From Guillardia theta CCMP2712 (Eukaryota > Cryptophyceae > Pyrenomonadales > Geminigeraceae): a stretch of DNA of 64,000 bases. The stretch is from assembly GCF_000315625.1 (NCBI RefSeq), contig NW_005434536.1, forward strand, positions 4,366 through 68,365, read 5' to 3'. This document shows, piece after piece, positions 17,884 through 31,800 of this stretch. A model generated the notes under the pieces. The model ran no database searches, was not told where the DNA came from, and saw only the letters and a program-made list of their open reading frames with translations. Made by a program: the position numbers and the translations under genes. The first letter of the stretch is position 1. Each line of letters opens with the position of its first letter.

Positions 17884-18273
17884 ATGAGCATGACCGATTC
17901 ACAGATCGTGGGGGGCGTCCTGTGCTTCCTTCTTACATCCATCGCATACTTCATGCTGTATTACATCTTTGTTTTCCCTGAACTCAAGAAGAGGGATTCG
18001 CAGGAGACTTATCTTAGTGTGTGGCACTGTCTGCTCACCCTCTTCATGGCGGGCGGCGTCGCCCTGACCTTCATTCTCTCCTCGAGCGCCAACGGGGAGC
18101 AGCAGCTCGCCTTCTACACAACCCTTGTCTTTGGGTTGGTGTACTTCTGTTGCAACGAGATCGGCATCACTATCCTTCGGCAGAGTTTGACCAAGCCCAT
18201 CCCGGATCTGTCTCCCTTCTCCTGGGATGTCGTGCAGACATACCAGAGGAGGATGACGCGGGATGGGATCTGA
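17884..18273 (+). CDS. small three-pass membrane protein
   Basis: 129 aa with three hydrophobic segments: about 9-32 (VGGVLCFLLTSIAYFMLYYIFVF), 45-65 (CLLTLFMAGGVALTFILSS) and 76-92 (FYTTLVFGLVYFCCNEI). A polar C-terminal tail follows (KPIPDLSPFSWDVVQTYQRR). No family recognised. It sits 40 bases after the spliced gene and 47 before the portal ATG, in the same orientation, in the capsid-packaging cluster. Probably a virion-membrane or nuclear-egress type protein by location only. Confidence 0.75.
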   Translation: MSMTDSQIVGGVLCFLLTSIAYFMLYYIFVFPELKKRDSQETYLSVWHCLLTLFMAGGVALTFILSSSANGEQQLAFYTTLVFGLVYFCCNEIGITILRQSLTKPIPDLSPFSWDVVQTYQRRMTRDGI

Positions 18274-18284
18274 GATGGGGAGGG

Positions 18285-18292
18285 GATATAAC
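18285..18292 (+). promoter_or_regulatory. TATA-like box of the portal gene
   Basis: GATATAAC, about 30 nt before the ATG at 18321. The open frame extends upstream to 18021, overlapping the membrane protein in another frame; the TATA position supports starting at 18321. Confidence 0.55.
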
Positions 18293-18320
18293 AGCCGCGC
18301 GGGCGCCCTGCCCGAGATCG

Positions 18321-19868
18321 ATGGACGGTGGGGCTTACAAGCGCATGCGCATGTCGCAGGATGCGATGATGAGGAAGGAGAAGTTCAGGAGGCACGATGA
18401 GGAGGAGAGCTTCTGGCAGCTGATGGAGATGGCAAGCTACGAACCCGTCATCAATGTTTCCTTTTCGACGATACAGGCGATGTGCCTTTCAAGAGACATA
18501 GACGTTGTCGTCGATAAGAAGCCCAGCATCCCTGGATTCAAGAAATTTTTGAATATGTATTACAAGCCCTTCCTTGCCCACTGCATCCGGAGCTTCTTCG
18601 TGTGCGGCTTCGCGGCCGTCCGCTTCCGCAGGCTCGCCAGCGGGGACATCGTGCCCGAGTGCCTCCCGCTCGGCAGCTTCCGCTGGACAGTTGTCGCCAA
18701 CCCGATGAGGAGGGACGGACAGGGAAACGAAGGCTCCGGCGCAGACAACATCAAGCCCGACGCACAGGAGCCCGCGAGCAGGAAGACCTACCTCCCCAAG
18801 TTCACGCCCAGGGAGAGCGACGAGAGCAAGATGCTCCGCTACAAGATCACGGTGCTTACCGGCAATGTCAAGGAGAACGAGGTCTACGTCTACGAGTTCG
18901 TGCAGCCGACCTTCAACGTGTCGGGCAACTCCCGCTTCTACGCAACGGTCAGCAGCCCGATGGCGGGCCTGATCCATGAGTACCGGGACCTGCGCGAGGC
19001 GAGGGCGAGGCGCTCGATGGCCGACGCCTGGAACACCAGGGCCCACGTCGTCTGCTCGCTCAAGGACAGCAAGATACCGACGGACCAGCCCAGGGAGAAC
19101 TTCCTGGCCACCCAACTGACGCTACCCGCCGTCCGGGCCGAGCACAACCTCTTCCTGGCCAGCCTCGCCGAGGAGGAGGGTATGCAGGCAAGGAAGGTCA
19201 CCGAGCAGATCGAGGAGGAGTTCCTGGAGAATTCAGGCAACCATCCCCCGCTCCTGCACATTCTCCCGAAGAACTACGACAGCCAGATGCTCGGCCAGTT
19301 GAACCCGGTCGAGGACATATCCCTTCTCTACAACCAGTGGACGAACTCAGTCTTCCAACTGTTCAAGATCCCGCCCAAGATGATGATCGGGAACCTGGGG
19401 CTCACCAAGGAGGCCGGCATGAACCAGCGGATATTCTCGGCCGAGATGCAGCAGCTCTGCATGCATCTGCGAGCCTTGGCCGGGAATGTCTACTCCATCA
19501 TCTACGGGGAGGAAGACCCACACAGGGTCAACTTCGTCATCCAGCCCGCCCCTAAGATCGACGTCGAGAGCATCGAGGACCTCAAGATGCTCTTCGAGAT
19601 CGGCTCGATCAAACCATCCACCGCTGCTAAACTGTCGGATACGCTCATCAACGCGGATAAGGACATCCTTGCGAGTGTGAACGGGAATATGGGTGGTATG
19701 GTCGGCGTCCCGGGAGAGATGGGGGCGATGAAGGATCGGAATGAGTCTAAGGAGGACAGGGATGCCGGGAAGGTTACAAGGACCGAGCTCCAGTACCAGG
19801 CCCCGAAGAAGGCCACCCCCGCCAAGTTCGCGCCACCGCCCAAGGAGCCAGTGAGTAAGAAGAAATAA
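18321..19868 (+). CDS. portal-like protein (capsid vertex)
   Basis: 515 aa. The order of features follows HK97/herpes-type portals: an N-terminal helical region ending in a membrane-clip-like YYKPFLAHCIRSFFVCGFAAVRF helix and strand, then SGDIVPECLPLGSFRW (the L-P-x-x-x-F/Y-x-W wing pattern), a variable wing rich in Lys and Asp, SPMAGLIHEYRDLREARA, and a stem-like helical segment. Near the C-terminus are NPVEDISLLYNQWTNSVFQLFKIPPKMMIG and a helix-rich clip with SIKPSTAAKL. It would form the dodecameric ring through which the terminase pumps DNA. The C-terminus is Lys/Pro-rich. An AATAAA overlaps the stop codon (19864-19870). Called from residue patterns, not a search. Confidence 0.75.
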   Translation: MDGGAYKRMRMSQDAMMRKEKFRRHDEEESFWQLMEMASYEPVINVSFSTIQAMCLSRDIDVVVDKKPSIPGFKKFLNMYYKPFLAHCIRSFFVCGFAAVRFRRLASGDIVPECLPLGSFRWTVVANPMRRDGQGNEGSGADNIKPDAQEPASRKTYLPKFTPRESDESKMLRYKITVLTGNVKENEVYVYEFVQPTFNVSGNSRFYATVSSPMAGLIHEYRDLREARARRSMADAWNTRAHVVCSLKDSKIPTDQPRENFLATQLTLPAVRAEHNLFLASLAEEEGMQARKVTEQIEEEFLENSGNHPPLLHILPKNYDSQMLGQLNPVEDISLLYNQWTNSVFQLFKIPPKMMIGNLGLTKEAGMNQRIFSAEMQQLCMHLRALAGNVYSIIYGEEDPHRVNFVIQPAPKIDVESIEDLKMLFEIGSIKPSTAAKLSDTLINADKDILASVNGNMGGMVGVPGEMGAMKDRNESKEDRDAGKVTRTELQYQAPKKATPAKFAPPPKEPVSKKK

Positions 19869-19885
19869 ATCGTATATTCGTATAC

Positions 19886-22800
19886 TCACGGCATCCTCAC
19901 GACCGCGGCCTGCCCGGCGGGGATTGCGATGTGGATGAAGGAGGTGACCCTCCGGTTGGCAGTGAGCCAGTCTGAGAAGGTCGGGGGCCAGTGGTAGGCG
20001 GTTCGCATCCAGAAGTAGGAATAACTAGCAAGATCTGCCTCCCCACACCTTGCCTCCGCGTAGCGAGACGCGATGGAGGTATACAGAAGCAGATTATCGG
20101 AGAGCCAGGTTGTTGCCTGGGAGGTGCAGGCCGAGGGGGAGTCCGGGAGGCGGAGCAGGTCGACCAGACCAATCGTGCTCGTCTGGGTGACGCAGTACAT
20201 GGGGTAGTCTCTGAAGCAGGCCTTCTGGAATGTATCTGAGAGGACGAGGTGGCTGGTACCTTGGGTGAGGAAGACCCTACTCTGGTCCATCAGCCCGCGG
20301 ATCAGGCCCGGGAGGAGATCGCCGATGGCGTGGATGAGGACGATTTCAATCCTTGTCACCCCAGGGACCCCTATCCTGACCGACAGCAGAGAGTCCTGTA
20401 TCGACTCGGACAAGGAGGGGAATTCAATGCCTGATGTGTAAGGTATCCAGGAGCTGTTCAGCCCGAAGCGGAAGGCGGCGGGTAGCTTCCTTTCGTCCAC
20501 CGAGACGAGGCTCGCCGTGCAGGTTTCCAGGAATTTCTCTGTAAGGGCCACCCCTGTGAAGGCATAGCCACCTTTCCTGGAAGCCAGCAGGAGGGTGATC
20601 CTTGCTGTGTCGAAGTCATGGTAGAGGTGGGGTGTTTGAAGGACGACGTACATGGGCCAGCCCGGGCGCCAGGTGAAGAGCGTCTCGCAGTGCGTCCCGG
20701 CCGTGTTCTGGTCGATGACGACTGCGCCGTGGAGTGCTGGGCTCGCGGACCAGCACGAAGGGAGTGGAGCCAGGCTTGCGCAGATCCTCTGCTCGTCGAT
20801 GACATCCCACCCCTTCCAGCCACCGTAGCGGAGGATGTAGGTCATGGCCTGGGCCCTTACCAGGAGCTCCTCGTCTCCCTCGAAGACGAAGCGGGCGGCG
20901 TATAGGTTCGAGCCTGCGAACCGGTACAGTGAAAGAGAGAGGTAGGAAACCATCCCCGGCTGCACCTTCTGGATCACCGACATCGAGGCCGACACGCCCC
21001 GGCTGTAGCTCACCCTGTGGTAGACCGTGTGGTACGTCGTAGATAGTGTAGAGTCTACCTGGATGAACATGGCCGCGATATAGAAGCTGCAGTTCAGCCA
21101 CCCCTGACCCCAGGGCGTGCAGTTCACGACGGGCTCCAGCGCGGCGGCGTCGATGGAGAAGCGGTAGAGCCCGCCGTAGGCCGGGGTGAGGTCCATGAAG
21201 CCGTACGTGTCCTGCCCGTAGGGGATGTACCTTTCGTAAAATGCCTTCTCTAGCCGCTCACAATCGCAGGTCCCATTGGGGCAGGCCTGGTACGTGACGG
21301 AGAGGGAGGCGGGGAGGAGTTCTTCAGAAGTATCACTCTGGATCTCGGAAAGGCAGCACGCCTTGCATTCGACCTCTGGTATGCTCTTAGAAAGATACAG
21401 AACAGGGATTGATGTCCCAGAGGTATGTTTGAGCAGTATACTCCCGGTGATGGCATCATGAAACCCATCACCTGAAACATTTGTGATGATCAGATCGTCA
21501 GTGACGGGGGAGAGGAGCTTGGATTCCGGCTGACATGCGTCGTAGTCCTCGTCGAGGATGTAGCCCGGGTCGCAGCGGGCCAGGCAGGAGTAGTCGGTGA
21601 CGAGGTAGTGCTTGGCGATGCTGTCGCTGAGAGGGCAGGACTGGCAGGGTTGGTCTCCCAGTCCCTTCTTGAAGGAGAGCGTGCCGCAGGGGACGCAGGT
21701 CTTCGTAACATTGGCCTTGGAAGCAAGACCGTAATCTGGGATACACTTACACATATCACTCGAGTTGGAGGCACTGCTTGCTGTTGTAGTGTAGAGGCCG
21801 ACGGCTGTGCACGGGCTGCAGAACGAGGAAGCGGGAAATTCGGAGAAGTAGCCCACCCAACACGAGACGCATACCTCCGCGTTGCTCAGGGAGGGTTTGT
21901 AGCTTCCAGGACTGCAAGGACTGCATGTGTCCTCCCCGATCCTCTCATATCCTGACTCACAGATGCAACCCTCGATGTTCGCGGTGCTAGAGAGGGACAG
22001 GGAGTGATTCGGGCAGGGCAGGCAGCTGGTGGAATCCACCGCCCCGTACTCGGGCTGGTACGTGTTGAAATCGCAGGAGGAGCAAGGGAGGTTGCTGACG
22101 CCGGGTTTGTAATGCCCAGGGTAGCAGGTCCGGCAGCCCTTCAGAGGTACCAGCGGGTCGATCGGAGTGTTACCCGGGAGGCAGCGGCAGCTCCCTGTGC
22201 TCTGGCTTCCCGTAAAGAGCGTCGTCATACCGGAGGGGCAGGGGACACAGCCTGAAATAATCTCGATTGAGTTCGATGCGTAGTAGCCTTCTTTGCAGGG
22301 GGGGCAGGATGCCTGCCCCTGGCCGATGCCGGAGGTGCCGAGCGGGCAGTATTCGCAGTACAGCGAAGCATTCTCGGGAGTGTAAGACCCCCTCTCGCAG
22401 GGACGGCAGGCATCGTTCAGCGTGCTATCCTTGTATTTACCAGGTGGGCAGGCCGTGCAGGTCATGTGGTAGCCCCCCGACGCTACTGGCTGCAGTCTGT
22501 ACTCGTACCCTGGGACGCACCGGCAGTCATACTGGAACTCCGCCGCGGTCTTGTACGTGATGGAGTTGGCCGGGCAAGCGAGGCACTGGTCGGCTCGGGT
22601 GGCGGCTGTGATGGGCTGGTAGGTATCGAAGTCGCAGGGGATGCACGCGGAGGACCCGTTGGTGTCTTCGTAGAAGCCCGCGGGGCAGGGCTCGCACTTG
22701 TGTAGCGCAGGAGAGTCTCCAAAGTAGCCCGGGGGACAGGGCTCGCAGAAGAGCATGCCGGGACCCCGGTAGTGCCCTATCAGGCAGGCCACGCACTGGT

Positions 22801-25800
22801 AGACCCCCGCAACCAGCTGGATCTCGTATCCGTCCTCACATACGCAGTCGAAGACGCTGCCTGACACCGCCGGGCTCGTCGAGTTTAGAGGGCAGTCGCG
22901 GCAGACGAGACGGAAGTCGTTGGAGTACGTGTTGTTGTCACAACCGATGCAGACCCGCAGGTCGAAATCGAGGCGGTAGCCGGGCTGGCACCTGACGCAG
23001 GCGGTGTACCCGGCCTCGGAGTAGAAGCCCTCCTCGCAGTCCTTGCAGTGGGTGGCGTTGGCGTCTGCGTAGGTCTGTGGTACGCACTGGAGACAGGAGC
23101 TGAAGCCGGGGAGGGAGACCGAGCCCGGGTCGCAGGGAATGCAGTCACTCGATGCTTCAAGGGAGTAAGTTCCACCCGTGCAGATGAGGCAGGAGGAGGT
23201 TCCGGGGGAGGGGGCATGGTAGCCCGCCGAGCAGTTCTGGCAGGTGAGGGAGGTGTTGGAGCCGTTGGCCTCGGATGCCTTTCCGATCGGGCAGAGGGAG
23301 CAGGAGCTCTGTCCAGGTGACTGCTGGAAGCTCCCCGGGAAGCATGCAAGGCAAGAGGGATTGGCGAGTTCGGGACCGTATGTCCCTGGAAGGCAAGCGA
23401 TACACTGGAACTGGTCTAACATCTTTATCATCCCGAAACCGCACTGGATGCATCCCCTGTGTAGTGCATCTTTGAAGAAGCCATCAGGGCAGGGGATGCA
23501 CGGCCCGCCATCGGGTCCGAAATACCAGCTTTCACATATGCAGTCCGTATTCTTGACGGAAGCTTGCTGGGAGATGGTGTTGTTGGTGCAGGGGAGGCAG
23601 TCCGAAGGTTGGGAGGACTGGTTCAGCGGGTTGTAAGTGTTGACAGGGCACGCCTCGCACACACGGTTGGAAATGGTGTCCTTGTAGTATCCTTTTTGAC
23701 ACACCGTGCACTTCCCTTCCACATATCCAAAGCCTTCCAAACACTGACAGCCCAGCTCCGACCCGGTTCCCTCCCCGGAGATGCTGTTATCACGGCAGGT
23801 CTGGCAGAGGTCTTCTGAGATGGCAGCGGGGATGATGCTATAGGTGTTGTTCGGGCAGGGTGTGCATTCAGTGGAGCCGTAGGTTGTCTTGTAGTAACCA
23901 ATGGGGCAGGCACTACAGTTCCCAAATGCCCCCGTGTAGCCCGGGTCACAGAGGCATGCCGCAAGGGTGGCCTTCATCGAATTGAAACTCGTGCTATGCG
24001 GGGGGCATTCCAGGCAGGATCCTATCGAATCCGCCGCGAGGGTGTCGGAGTAGCGGCCGTCCGGGCAGATCTCACACGGCAGGTCGCCCTGCGCGTCTTT
24101 GTAGGTTCCGACGGGACAGGGGGAGCAGGCCTGCCCATCCCTGCCGAAGTGACCATGGGTGCAGCGGCATCCTGTGATGTTACCTGTATGATTATCACTG
24201 GTGGTATTATCGGGACACTTCTGACAGTCACTCTCTGCCACGGTTGTCGCCTTCTCCGAGTACGTTCCCGCTGGGCAGGCGTCACAGACACTCTGGTTGT
24301 AGTCCACGGAGTAGTAACCGGGCCCGCACTCCCGGCAGACGAAAGTGATGCCACCGTCCATGGTGTAGTAACCCGGGACGCAGCTGCAGTTTGATACAGA
24401 CGAGGAGCCATTGCTGGAGACTGCATTGGAAGGGCACTTAATGCATTGATCGATGCTGGAGGCTCCGAGCAAATCCAGGAATGTATCCTCCGGGCACTTC
24501 AGACAGCGGTCGGTGCTGGTAGAGACGGACTTGTAAGTCCCAGGTTTGCAGGCATGGCAATCGCCGGAGCTGTACTCATATCCGGGGTCACAAAGGCACT
24601 CTGAACGGTAGACCGAACCCGGGAGAGAAGTGGAGTTGGGTTGGCACGCCTTGCACACTGTAAGACCCCGCTCATCCGCGTAGGTATCATTAGAGCAGAT
24701 CGCGCAGGATCCGTTGCCAAATGTTGTCTTGCTGTAGCCCTTGTCGCACTGCGTGCACTGCAGGCTTCCATCTTGAATCACACCAAAGAACCCCGGGTTG
24801 CAAAGGCAAGATGCAATATCGATCGCCAGCCTTGTGCTGTTCCCTACACAGGCAACGCAGTTGGAGCGGCTCGAAGACGGAGACACAGTGGAGTACTGGT
24901 TGTCCCCACATGCAGTGCAGCTGAAATGATTGAAGGACTCTGTGTAGAACCCCGGTGGGCAGGGCTCGCAGGTATCGTTTCGACGGGAGTAACCTGGCAC
25001 GCAGAGGCACTGCGCGAGGAGGGAAGTGCCCGATGGAGACCGGGTGTTGGCGGGACACGCGCGGCACTCACTCGAGTTGATGATCCCCGTTTTAGGAAGG
25101 TAGGTGTTTTCCGGACAAGGTGAGCAGGGGACGGTCTCCCTGGCATCCTTCCAGTATCCCGCAGGGCAGGGCTGGCAGTCGCTGTTGTTGTAGGATCCAT
25201 AGCCGCGTTCGCATAGGCAATCATCTAGCGATTTCGATTGCACGTGAGAGTAGGTGTTGGCGGGGCATTCACTTGGGGTAATTGTATTGCGGTCGGGGCA
25301 GTATGTGAGCTCGGGGCACGGGACGCAATCCCCGGACATGTCGATGCGGTAACCAGCCGGGCAGAAGCATTCCGTCACATATACCGCATTGCCATCCGAC
25401 TGAAAACGATTGGGGCAGAGGGTGCAGTTGCCCCCACCCGTCCCGTAATGGTTTCTAGGGCAAGAAATGCAGGTATACTTCAAGGCCTCTGGATCGGAGT
25501 AGTAACCCTGGTCGCAAGTGCATGAGCTCGAACCTGGTGGACTCGAGCTGTGCTTTGTGCAGTTCTCTATAACCCCATTGGTACAAAACGCATTGGCAGG
25601 GCACAGGAGGCACTCGGTGGTGAAGACGTTGAGTGAGTAGTACCCTTCAAAGCACGTGCAAAAGAAGTTACTTTGCGAGTTGGGAGGAGAGGTGGAGAAT
25701 TCCGGGCACTTGACTTGTATCTCGTTGAAGCAGTAGGAGCCGGCGGGGCAGTCGATGCAGATGGCGCACTCGCAGTAGAGGCCGTTGCCGCGGAAGTTCT

Positions 25801-28800
25801 CGTTGCACTCGCAGGTGAAGCTCCCTGGGGTGTTGGTGCAGGTGGCGTCCCTGCTGCAGCCGGCGGTGCCGAGCTCGCACTCGTCGATGTCGAGGCAGGA
25901 GCTGTTGGACGCGTCGAGGGTGAAACCGGGCTCGCACTCGCAGCGGTAGGCTCCATCGAGGTCGATGCAGACAGAGTTTTCGAAGCAAGGGTCTCCCGCG
26001 CACTCATCGAGGTTGACGCAGAGGCCCGTGCTGGGGTCTTCGCCGTAGCCTTCAATGCAGCTGCACCCGAAGCTTCCAACCGTGTCGGTGCAGACGGAGC
26101 TGATCGGGCAGGGCGCTACTGCCGCGGCGCATTCGTTAAGGTTTACGCAGGCAGCTTCGGATAGGCTGTAGTAGTAGCCTTCTTTGCAAAAGCACATGAA
26201 TGAACCCTGGGTGTTTTCGCAGAAGCTCACGTTCTTGTCGCAAGTGTCGGTCCCCTGCCTGCACTCGTCGACATCCTGGCACTGCCCGATGATGGGGTAC
26301 CAGCCCGAGAGGCAGGTGCAGGTGTAAGACCCGAAAGTGTTGGTGCAGAAGGAATTGAGCGGACAGGGGCTTGCTAGAGTCGTGCACTCATCCATGTCTG
26401 TGCATTCCACTCCATTGGTAGAAGCTTCGAATCCCGTGATACATTCACAGGACTCTAGGGAGGCTGAAGCAATGGTTGGAGTGGAAGTGTACATGGGGCA
26501 AGCCGTGCAGGCGCCATTGCCGGTGGTGTCCTTGTAGAAGCTGACATTGCAGTGAGAGCAAGTGTCCCCCACCCTCGCATAGCCGACGTCGCAGAGGCAA
26601 TCGGAGATGGCTACCGATCCCGCCAAGGAGAAGGAGTGGTCGGGGCAGACAAGGCATAAATCCGAGCGGTTAGCACCTAGGGAGGGCTGGAAGGTGTCTT
26701 TCGGGCAGATCTGGCAGGGGAGCATGGAGGTAATAGCCTTGAAAGATCCCATGGGGCACTCCTGGCAGTAGCTGGAAGACCCTGGCTCGAAGCCGGGCTT
26801 GCAGACGCAGGTGTCTTCGCTTGTGCTCCCTGCCGGACTGACGCTCCCGGCGGGGCACTCCTGGCAGTCGTCCATGGTGGTGGAAGCCAGGTATGGCTGG
26901 TATGTGTTGGGTGGGCAGAGGTCGCAGAGAGAGGGGCCGGGGAGGGTCTTGTACGACCCAGACGGGCAGGCCGCACACTCTCCGCCGTCCGCCCCGGTGT
27001 AGCCCGGCTGGCAGCGGCAGGTCCCGAGGGTGTCTTTCAGGCCTGACGACTGGGAGTTGTCAGGGCAGGGGGTGCAGGCCTCGTTGCCGATGGTCTCCTT
27101 GTAGGACTTGGAATCGCAGGGAGAGCAGTCCTCGTTCGCGTCCCTGGTCCTCCCCGCAATGCAGACACAGCTGGAAGCGCTGGCTTGTCCCTCCTGGTTC
27201 GTGGAGAAATCGGGACATAGCGTGCAGGCCCCCGATCCGACTTGAGGCTTGAATTTCCCCGCCTCGCATGCCGTGCAATCGTACCCGCCCGGCCCAGTGT
27301 AGCCCGGCTCGCACTCGCATGCGGTGGGAGAGGTAGCGGCGGGCCGGTTCGAGCGCGAGTGCAGCGGGCAGAGCGGGCAGGTCGAGTAGGCGGCGACCTC
27401 GCACAGCCTCAGTCCGGAGTTCAGAGAGGGGGCGCTGACGGTGAAGAAGGTACCCACCAGCGAGCACGCGAATGTGATCGGTGCCCCACCCGCGAGAGAG
27501 ACGTAGCTCCCGCAGAAGGGGCTGACAGTGAAGTCGGTGAAGTTGCCCACGTTGACGTCGATTCCAGTCAAGGAGCAGTCGGTGCAGCTCTGGAGTGTGA
27601 CGAGGGAGAGCAACTGCGGGCTCTGGAACGAGACCTGCAGCCAGGGGATCATTTCCGTCCCGGTCTCGGCACAGGTGGCCGTGCTTCCGTCCATGGCGTT
27701 GCCTGCTGCATTCACCGTAGTGGAAAGTGCTGCAGATGCCCATGATTGATTCAGGAGGTTCATAAGGCTGAATTCCCCGTGGTTGGGTTTGTAGCTGTTG
27801 GTAGGGCAAGGGGAGCAGGGCCCGCCGTCCGGGCCGGTGTACCCAGGGAGGCACTTGCAGGCTTCAGCCCCCACCCCCGCCTGGGTGAGGCTGGTGGAGT
27901 TTTCGGGGCAAGGCAGGCAGCTCCCGCCATCCTCGTACTCCCCGGCACGGCAGGCCACGCAGGTGGGGACGCCGTCGACCCGGGTGGATTCATTGAAACC
28001 CCTGTTGCAGGCACAATCCAGGGGGGAGTCCGACTGTTGGGGGGAGAAGGAGTCTGCTGGGCAGGACAGGCAAGCGCTGAACCCAGACCCGTTGGAGTAC
28101 CTCCCCGCATCGCACTGCGCGCAAGGCCCGCCTCCCGGCCCGTAGAACCCGGCTTTGCAGAGGCAGAGGGACTGGGCGGCGCTCCCGGGCTGGCTGTCGG
28201 AGTCGTCTGGGCACGGCAGGCAAGCGTAGTCGCCAGTCAGGGATTTGTACTTCCCGGAAGGGCACGCCTCGCACTCCACCCCGTTCTGCCCGTAGTACCC
28301 AGGCATGCACGCGCAAGAGGAGAGTAACGGGGAGGCAGAGGGGCTGGTGGAGTTGGCAGGGCAGCGCTTGCAGGACACCTGCCCGTCGTCGTTGTAGAAG
28401 CCGGCCCGGCAGGCCGTGCATCCCACAATGCCGCTGCCCTCGTAGCCCGGGTTGCAGCGGCACTGCGTGACGTCGGCCGCTCCCTGGGGGCTGGTGGAGT
28501 CGTCCGGGCACGGCGTACAGGCCTGGTCCCCCGTGGAGTCCTTGTACTTGCCCGCATCGCACGCCACGCAGAGCCCGAGGAGGCTGGTGTAGCCGCGGTC
28601 GCAGACGCACATGTCAACGTTCGTAGAGGCAGGAGCAGAAATCGTCCGCTCAGGGCACCGGCTGCAGGGGTTCTGGCTTATGCTGGCCTTGTAGGTGTAG
28701 GGAGGGCAGGCCTTGCACACACCGTTGACATCCGGGCTGTAGCCGGGTTTGCAGCGGCAGGAGTTGGGAGTGGCGCTACCCGCGGTTAGGGTGGTCATGT

Positions 28801-31800
28801 TTTCTGGGCACTTACTGCAGATCTGGCCGGTGCCGTCAAGGAAGTAGCCCTGCGGGCAGTCCACGCAGTCTCCCAAGGAGGGGTCGTACAAGTAGCCCGG
28901 ATCGCAGATGCAGACCTCCTCGGACGTCCCCCCTGTGATGATCGTCTTTGTGTTGATTGGGCAACCCGTACATGCCTCGTTCCCGACCGTAGCTTTGTAG
29001 GTATCGAGCGGGCAGTCGGAGCAGAAGCTCGGTGCGCGAAGATATGACCCGGCGTCGCAGATGCAGGCCTCGCTCGAGCCACTGCCGGGTGGTGACACGG
29101 AGTTTTCGAAGCAGGGGATGCATCCCAAGCTGCCCAGCCCCTCCTTGAACGTGTTGTTCCCGCATTGCTGGCACAGCACGCCCGTGGGCGAGGTGTACCC
29201 CGGCAGGCACTGGCACTGGAAGCGGGAAGTTGATCCGAGTTCTGACACCGAGTTGTTTGGGCAAGGGGTACAGGGTTGGGCTCCAGTCGCGTTCTTGTAG
29301 GTGGAGGCCGGGCAGGAGCTGCAGGAGGAGGCCTGGCCGGTGAATCCCTGCAGGCACTGGCAGAAGTCCTCGGAAGGACTCGCCGCGATGATCGTGTTAG
29401 AGTTTGGAGGACAGAGACTGCAATTATCTGTCGGTGTGAACGGGCGGAATTCTCCAAAGGGACAAGGAATACATTCCCCGGCGGACTCGCTGAAGCGGTA
29501 GCCAGCCGGACAGTAGCACTGAAATAAATTCAGGCCATGCTCGACGGTGATGCGCTCCCCGGTACACTTCTCACACTCAAGCGTGGCGTCGTTGTAGGTG
29601 AAGCCCACCTCGCACTGGGTGCAGATGTCCCCGAAGCGGGCAAACCGGTCGTTGCAGATGCATTCCTGTATGGTGGCCGAGCCCGCTGGGGAGGTAGAGT
29701 ACTGCGGGCAGGGGTTGCAGCCTGTCTCTCCGGTGGTGTTCTTGTACGTGTCTGTCGGACACTTTTCACAGGCGCTTCCTTCATTCGAGCGGTGAAAGCC
29801 CGGGAGGCAGGTGCAGGACTCTGAAGAAATGGAACCGTAGTTCAGGGTGGTGGTGTTTTCAGGGCAGATCTCACAAGCGTCGTCCCCCACCCAATTCTTG
29901 AACGCCCCCGGATTGCAGGGCGCGCAGCCTTCCTGAATTGGGTAGAAGCCCTCCGCGCAGACGCAGGATTCTATCGAGTCGCTTGCTGGCGGGGAGTACT
30001 GCCCCGTCCCACACGGCTGGCACGTCAGGTATGTGATCTTGTAGGAAGAGGAATTGCAGGGTACACACGGCCCGCCCCTCTCCCCGACGTACCCATCCAC
30101 GCACTGGCAGGCGGTGACAAACTGTGACGCGACGGCGACGGTGGTGGAGTTAGCGGGGCAGTGGGTGCAGGGCTGACTGAGGCTGTTGTCCTTGTAGGTC
30201 CCGATTGGGCAGGGCTCGCAACCGCTCTCCGTGGGTTGAAACGCGGGCTGGCAGGTACATTGTAGGGCAGACACGGAGGCGATCGGGGAGGTCGACCCTC
30301 CCGGGCAGCCCGTGCAGTCCCCGCTCCCTGTCGTGGGTTTGAATTTTCCCTCTTGGCACGCCGCGCACTCCGATCCGGCCATCCCAGTGTAGCCAGCTTC
30401 ACAGATGCAGTCTAGGATGGATCCACTAGCGGATGGAGAGATGGTGTTTTTGGGGCAATCGCGGCAGCTTCCAGGGTTTGACATGAACTTGTACGTACCC
30501 GGATCGCAGGCCACGCACGCCTCCCCGTCCCTCCCGATGTAGCCAGCGTTGCAGGCGCAGGAGGTTATACCCACACTCGCCTCCAAGGAATTGGAATAGT
30601 CGGGGCACTGTTGGCATATCCACGATTCCCAGTACGTCCCGGCGGCGCAGGGCTCGCACTTCCCAGATTGAAGGAAGTACCCCGGGATGCAGTAGCATTC
30701 GTCGATAGAATTGGCGGCAAAGTCAGAGGTCATGAAAGCGGGACACGACCCACAGTGGGTCTCGTTCACGCGGTACGTACCCAGGTTGCAGCCCACACAG
30801 GCGTGCCCGGGATCACCAATGAAGCCGGGGAGGCAGGAGCATTCGTAGACAGAGTCGCTCCCTGCCAATGAAGTCCTGTTCCCAGGGCAGGGAGTGCAGC
30901 TGATGTCACCCGGGTTGGCGAGGAAAGTGTCAGGGTCACAGAGGACACAGGTCGAGACGTAGCCCTGCTCGACGAAGCCGGTCTTGTACCCCGGAGGACA
31001 GAAGCAGGCGGTGACGGAGTTGCTCTCCGACGGGCTGATCGCGCCCTGCGGGCACGGGAGGCAGACCGCACTCTCAACGGTCGACATCATGTCCGGGTTG
31101 TAGTACTCCAGGTTACCCCTGGCCCTCCCCAGCCATGCCGTGGTCGGCTCCCCTGTGGTGACGCTGGCTGGAGCGTCGATGAAGGCGCCGGAATTCGTAC
31201 CCGCCCATTCATAGCCGGTCAGATCACCACCATTTGCAGCGAAGCCCCTCCCCATGAAGCGCCCGTCGATCCATACCGTTACACTCCCGGGGACGACGGT
31301 GATCCTGACGTAGACCTGGTGGTACTGCCCGTCTGTCGGTGCCTGGAAGTCCGTGTAGGCCATGCCAGTGTAGACCTCCCCGGGTGTGATGGCGGACCCA
31401 CCGTCCCCAGTCCTCGCCCGCATGGTCCCGGTGCTATCGATCAGTCCGACCCAGGTGCCCCTGTCCGACCCTCCAAACTCGAACAGGCAGCCTGGGGAGG
31501 GACTGGAGGGGAAGACGATGTCGCAGAAGAATATCGCATCGACCGTGCGGACAGTCCCCGTCGGCGCGGCGATAGAGTTGGAAGGTGACCATCCTATAGA
31601 GGCGGCGAGCAACTCGATGGGCTGCCTGGCAAACGACTGCTTGTACGTGCCCTCTGCACAGGGCTGGCACAATTCCCCGTTCCTCCCGGCCTGGCCCGCG
31701 GGGCACACGCACTGGATGGCCATCGACGAACCCTTCATCGAGGTGACGAATCCGGCAGGACAGTCCACGCACGCGGGCTGGGACAGGCTATCCCGGTACG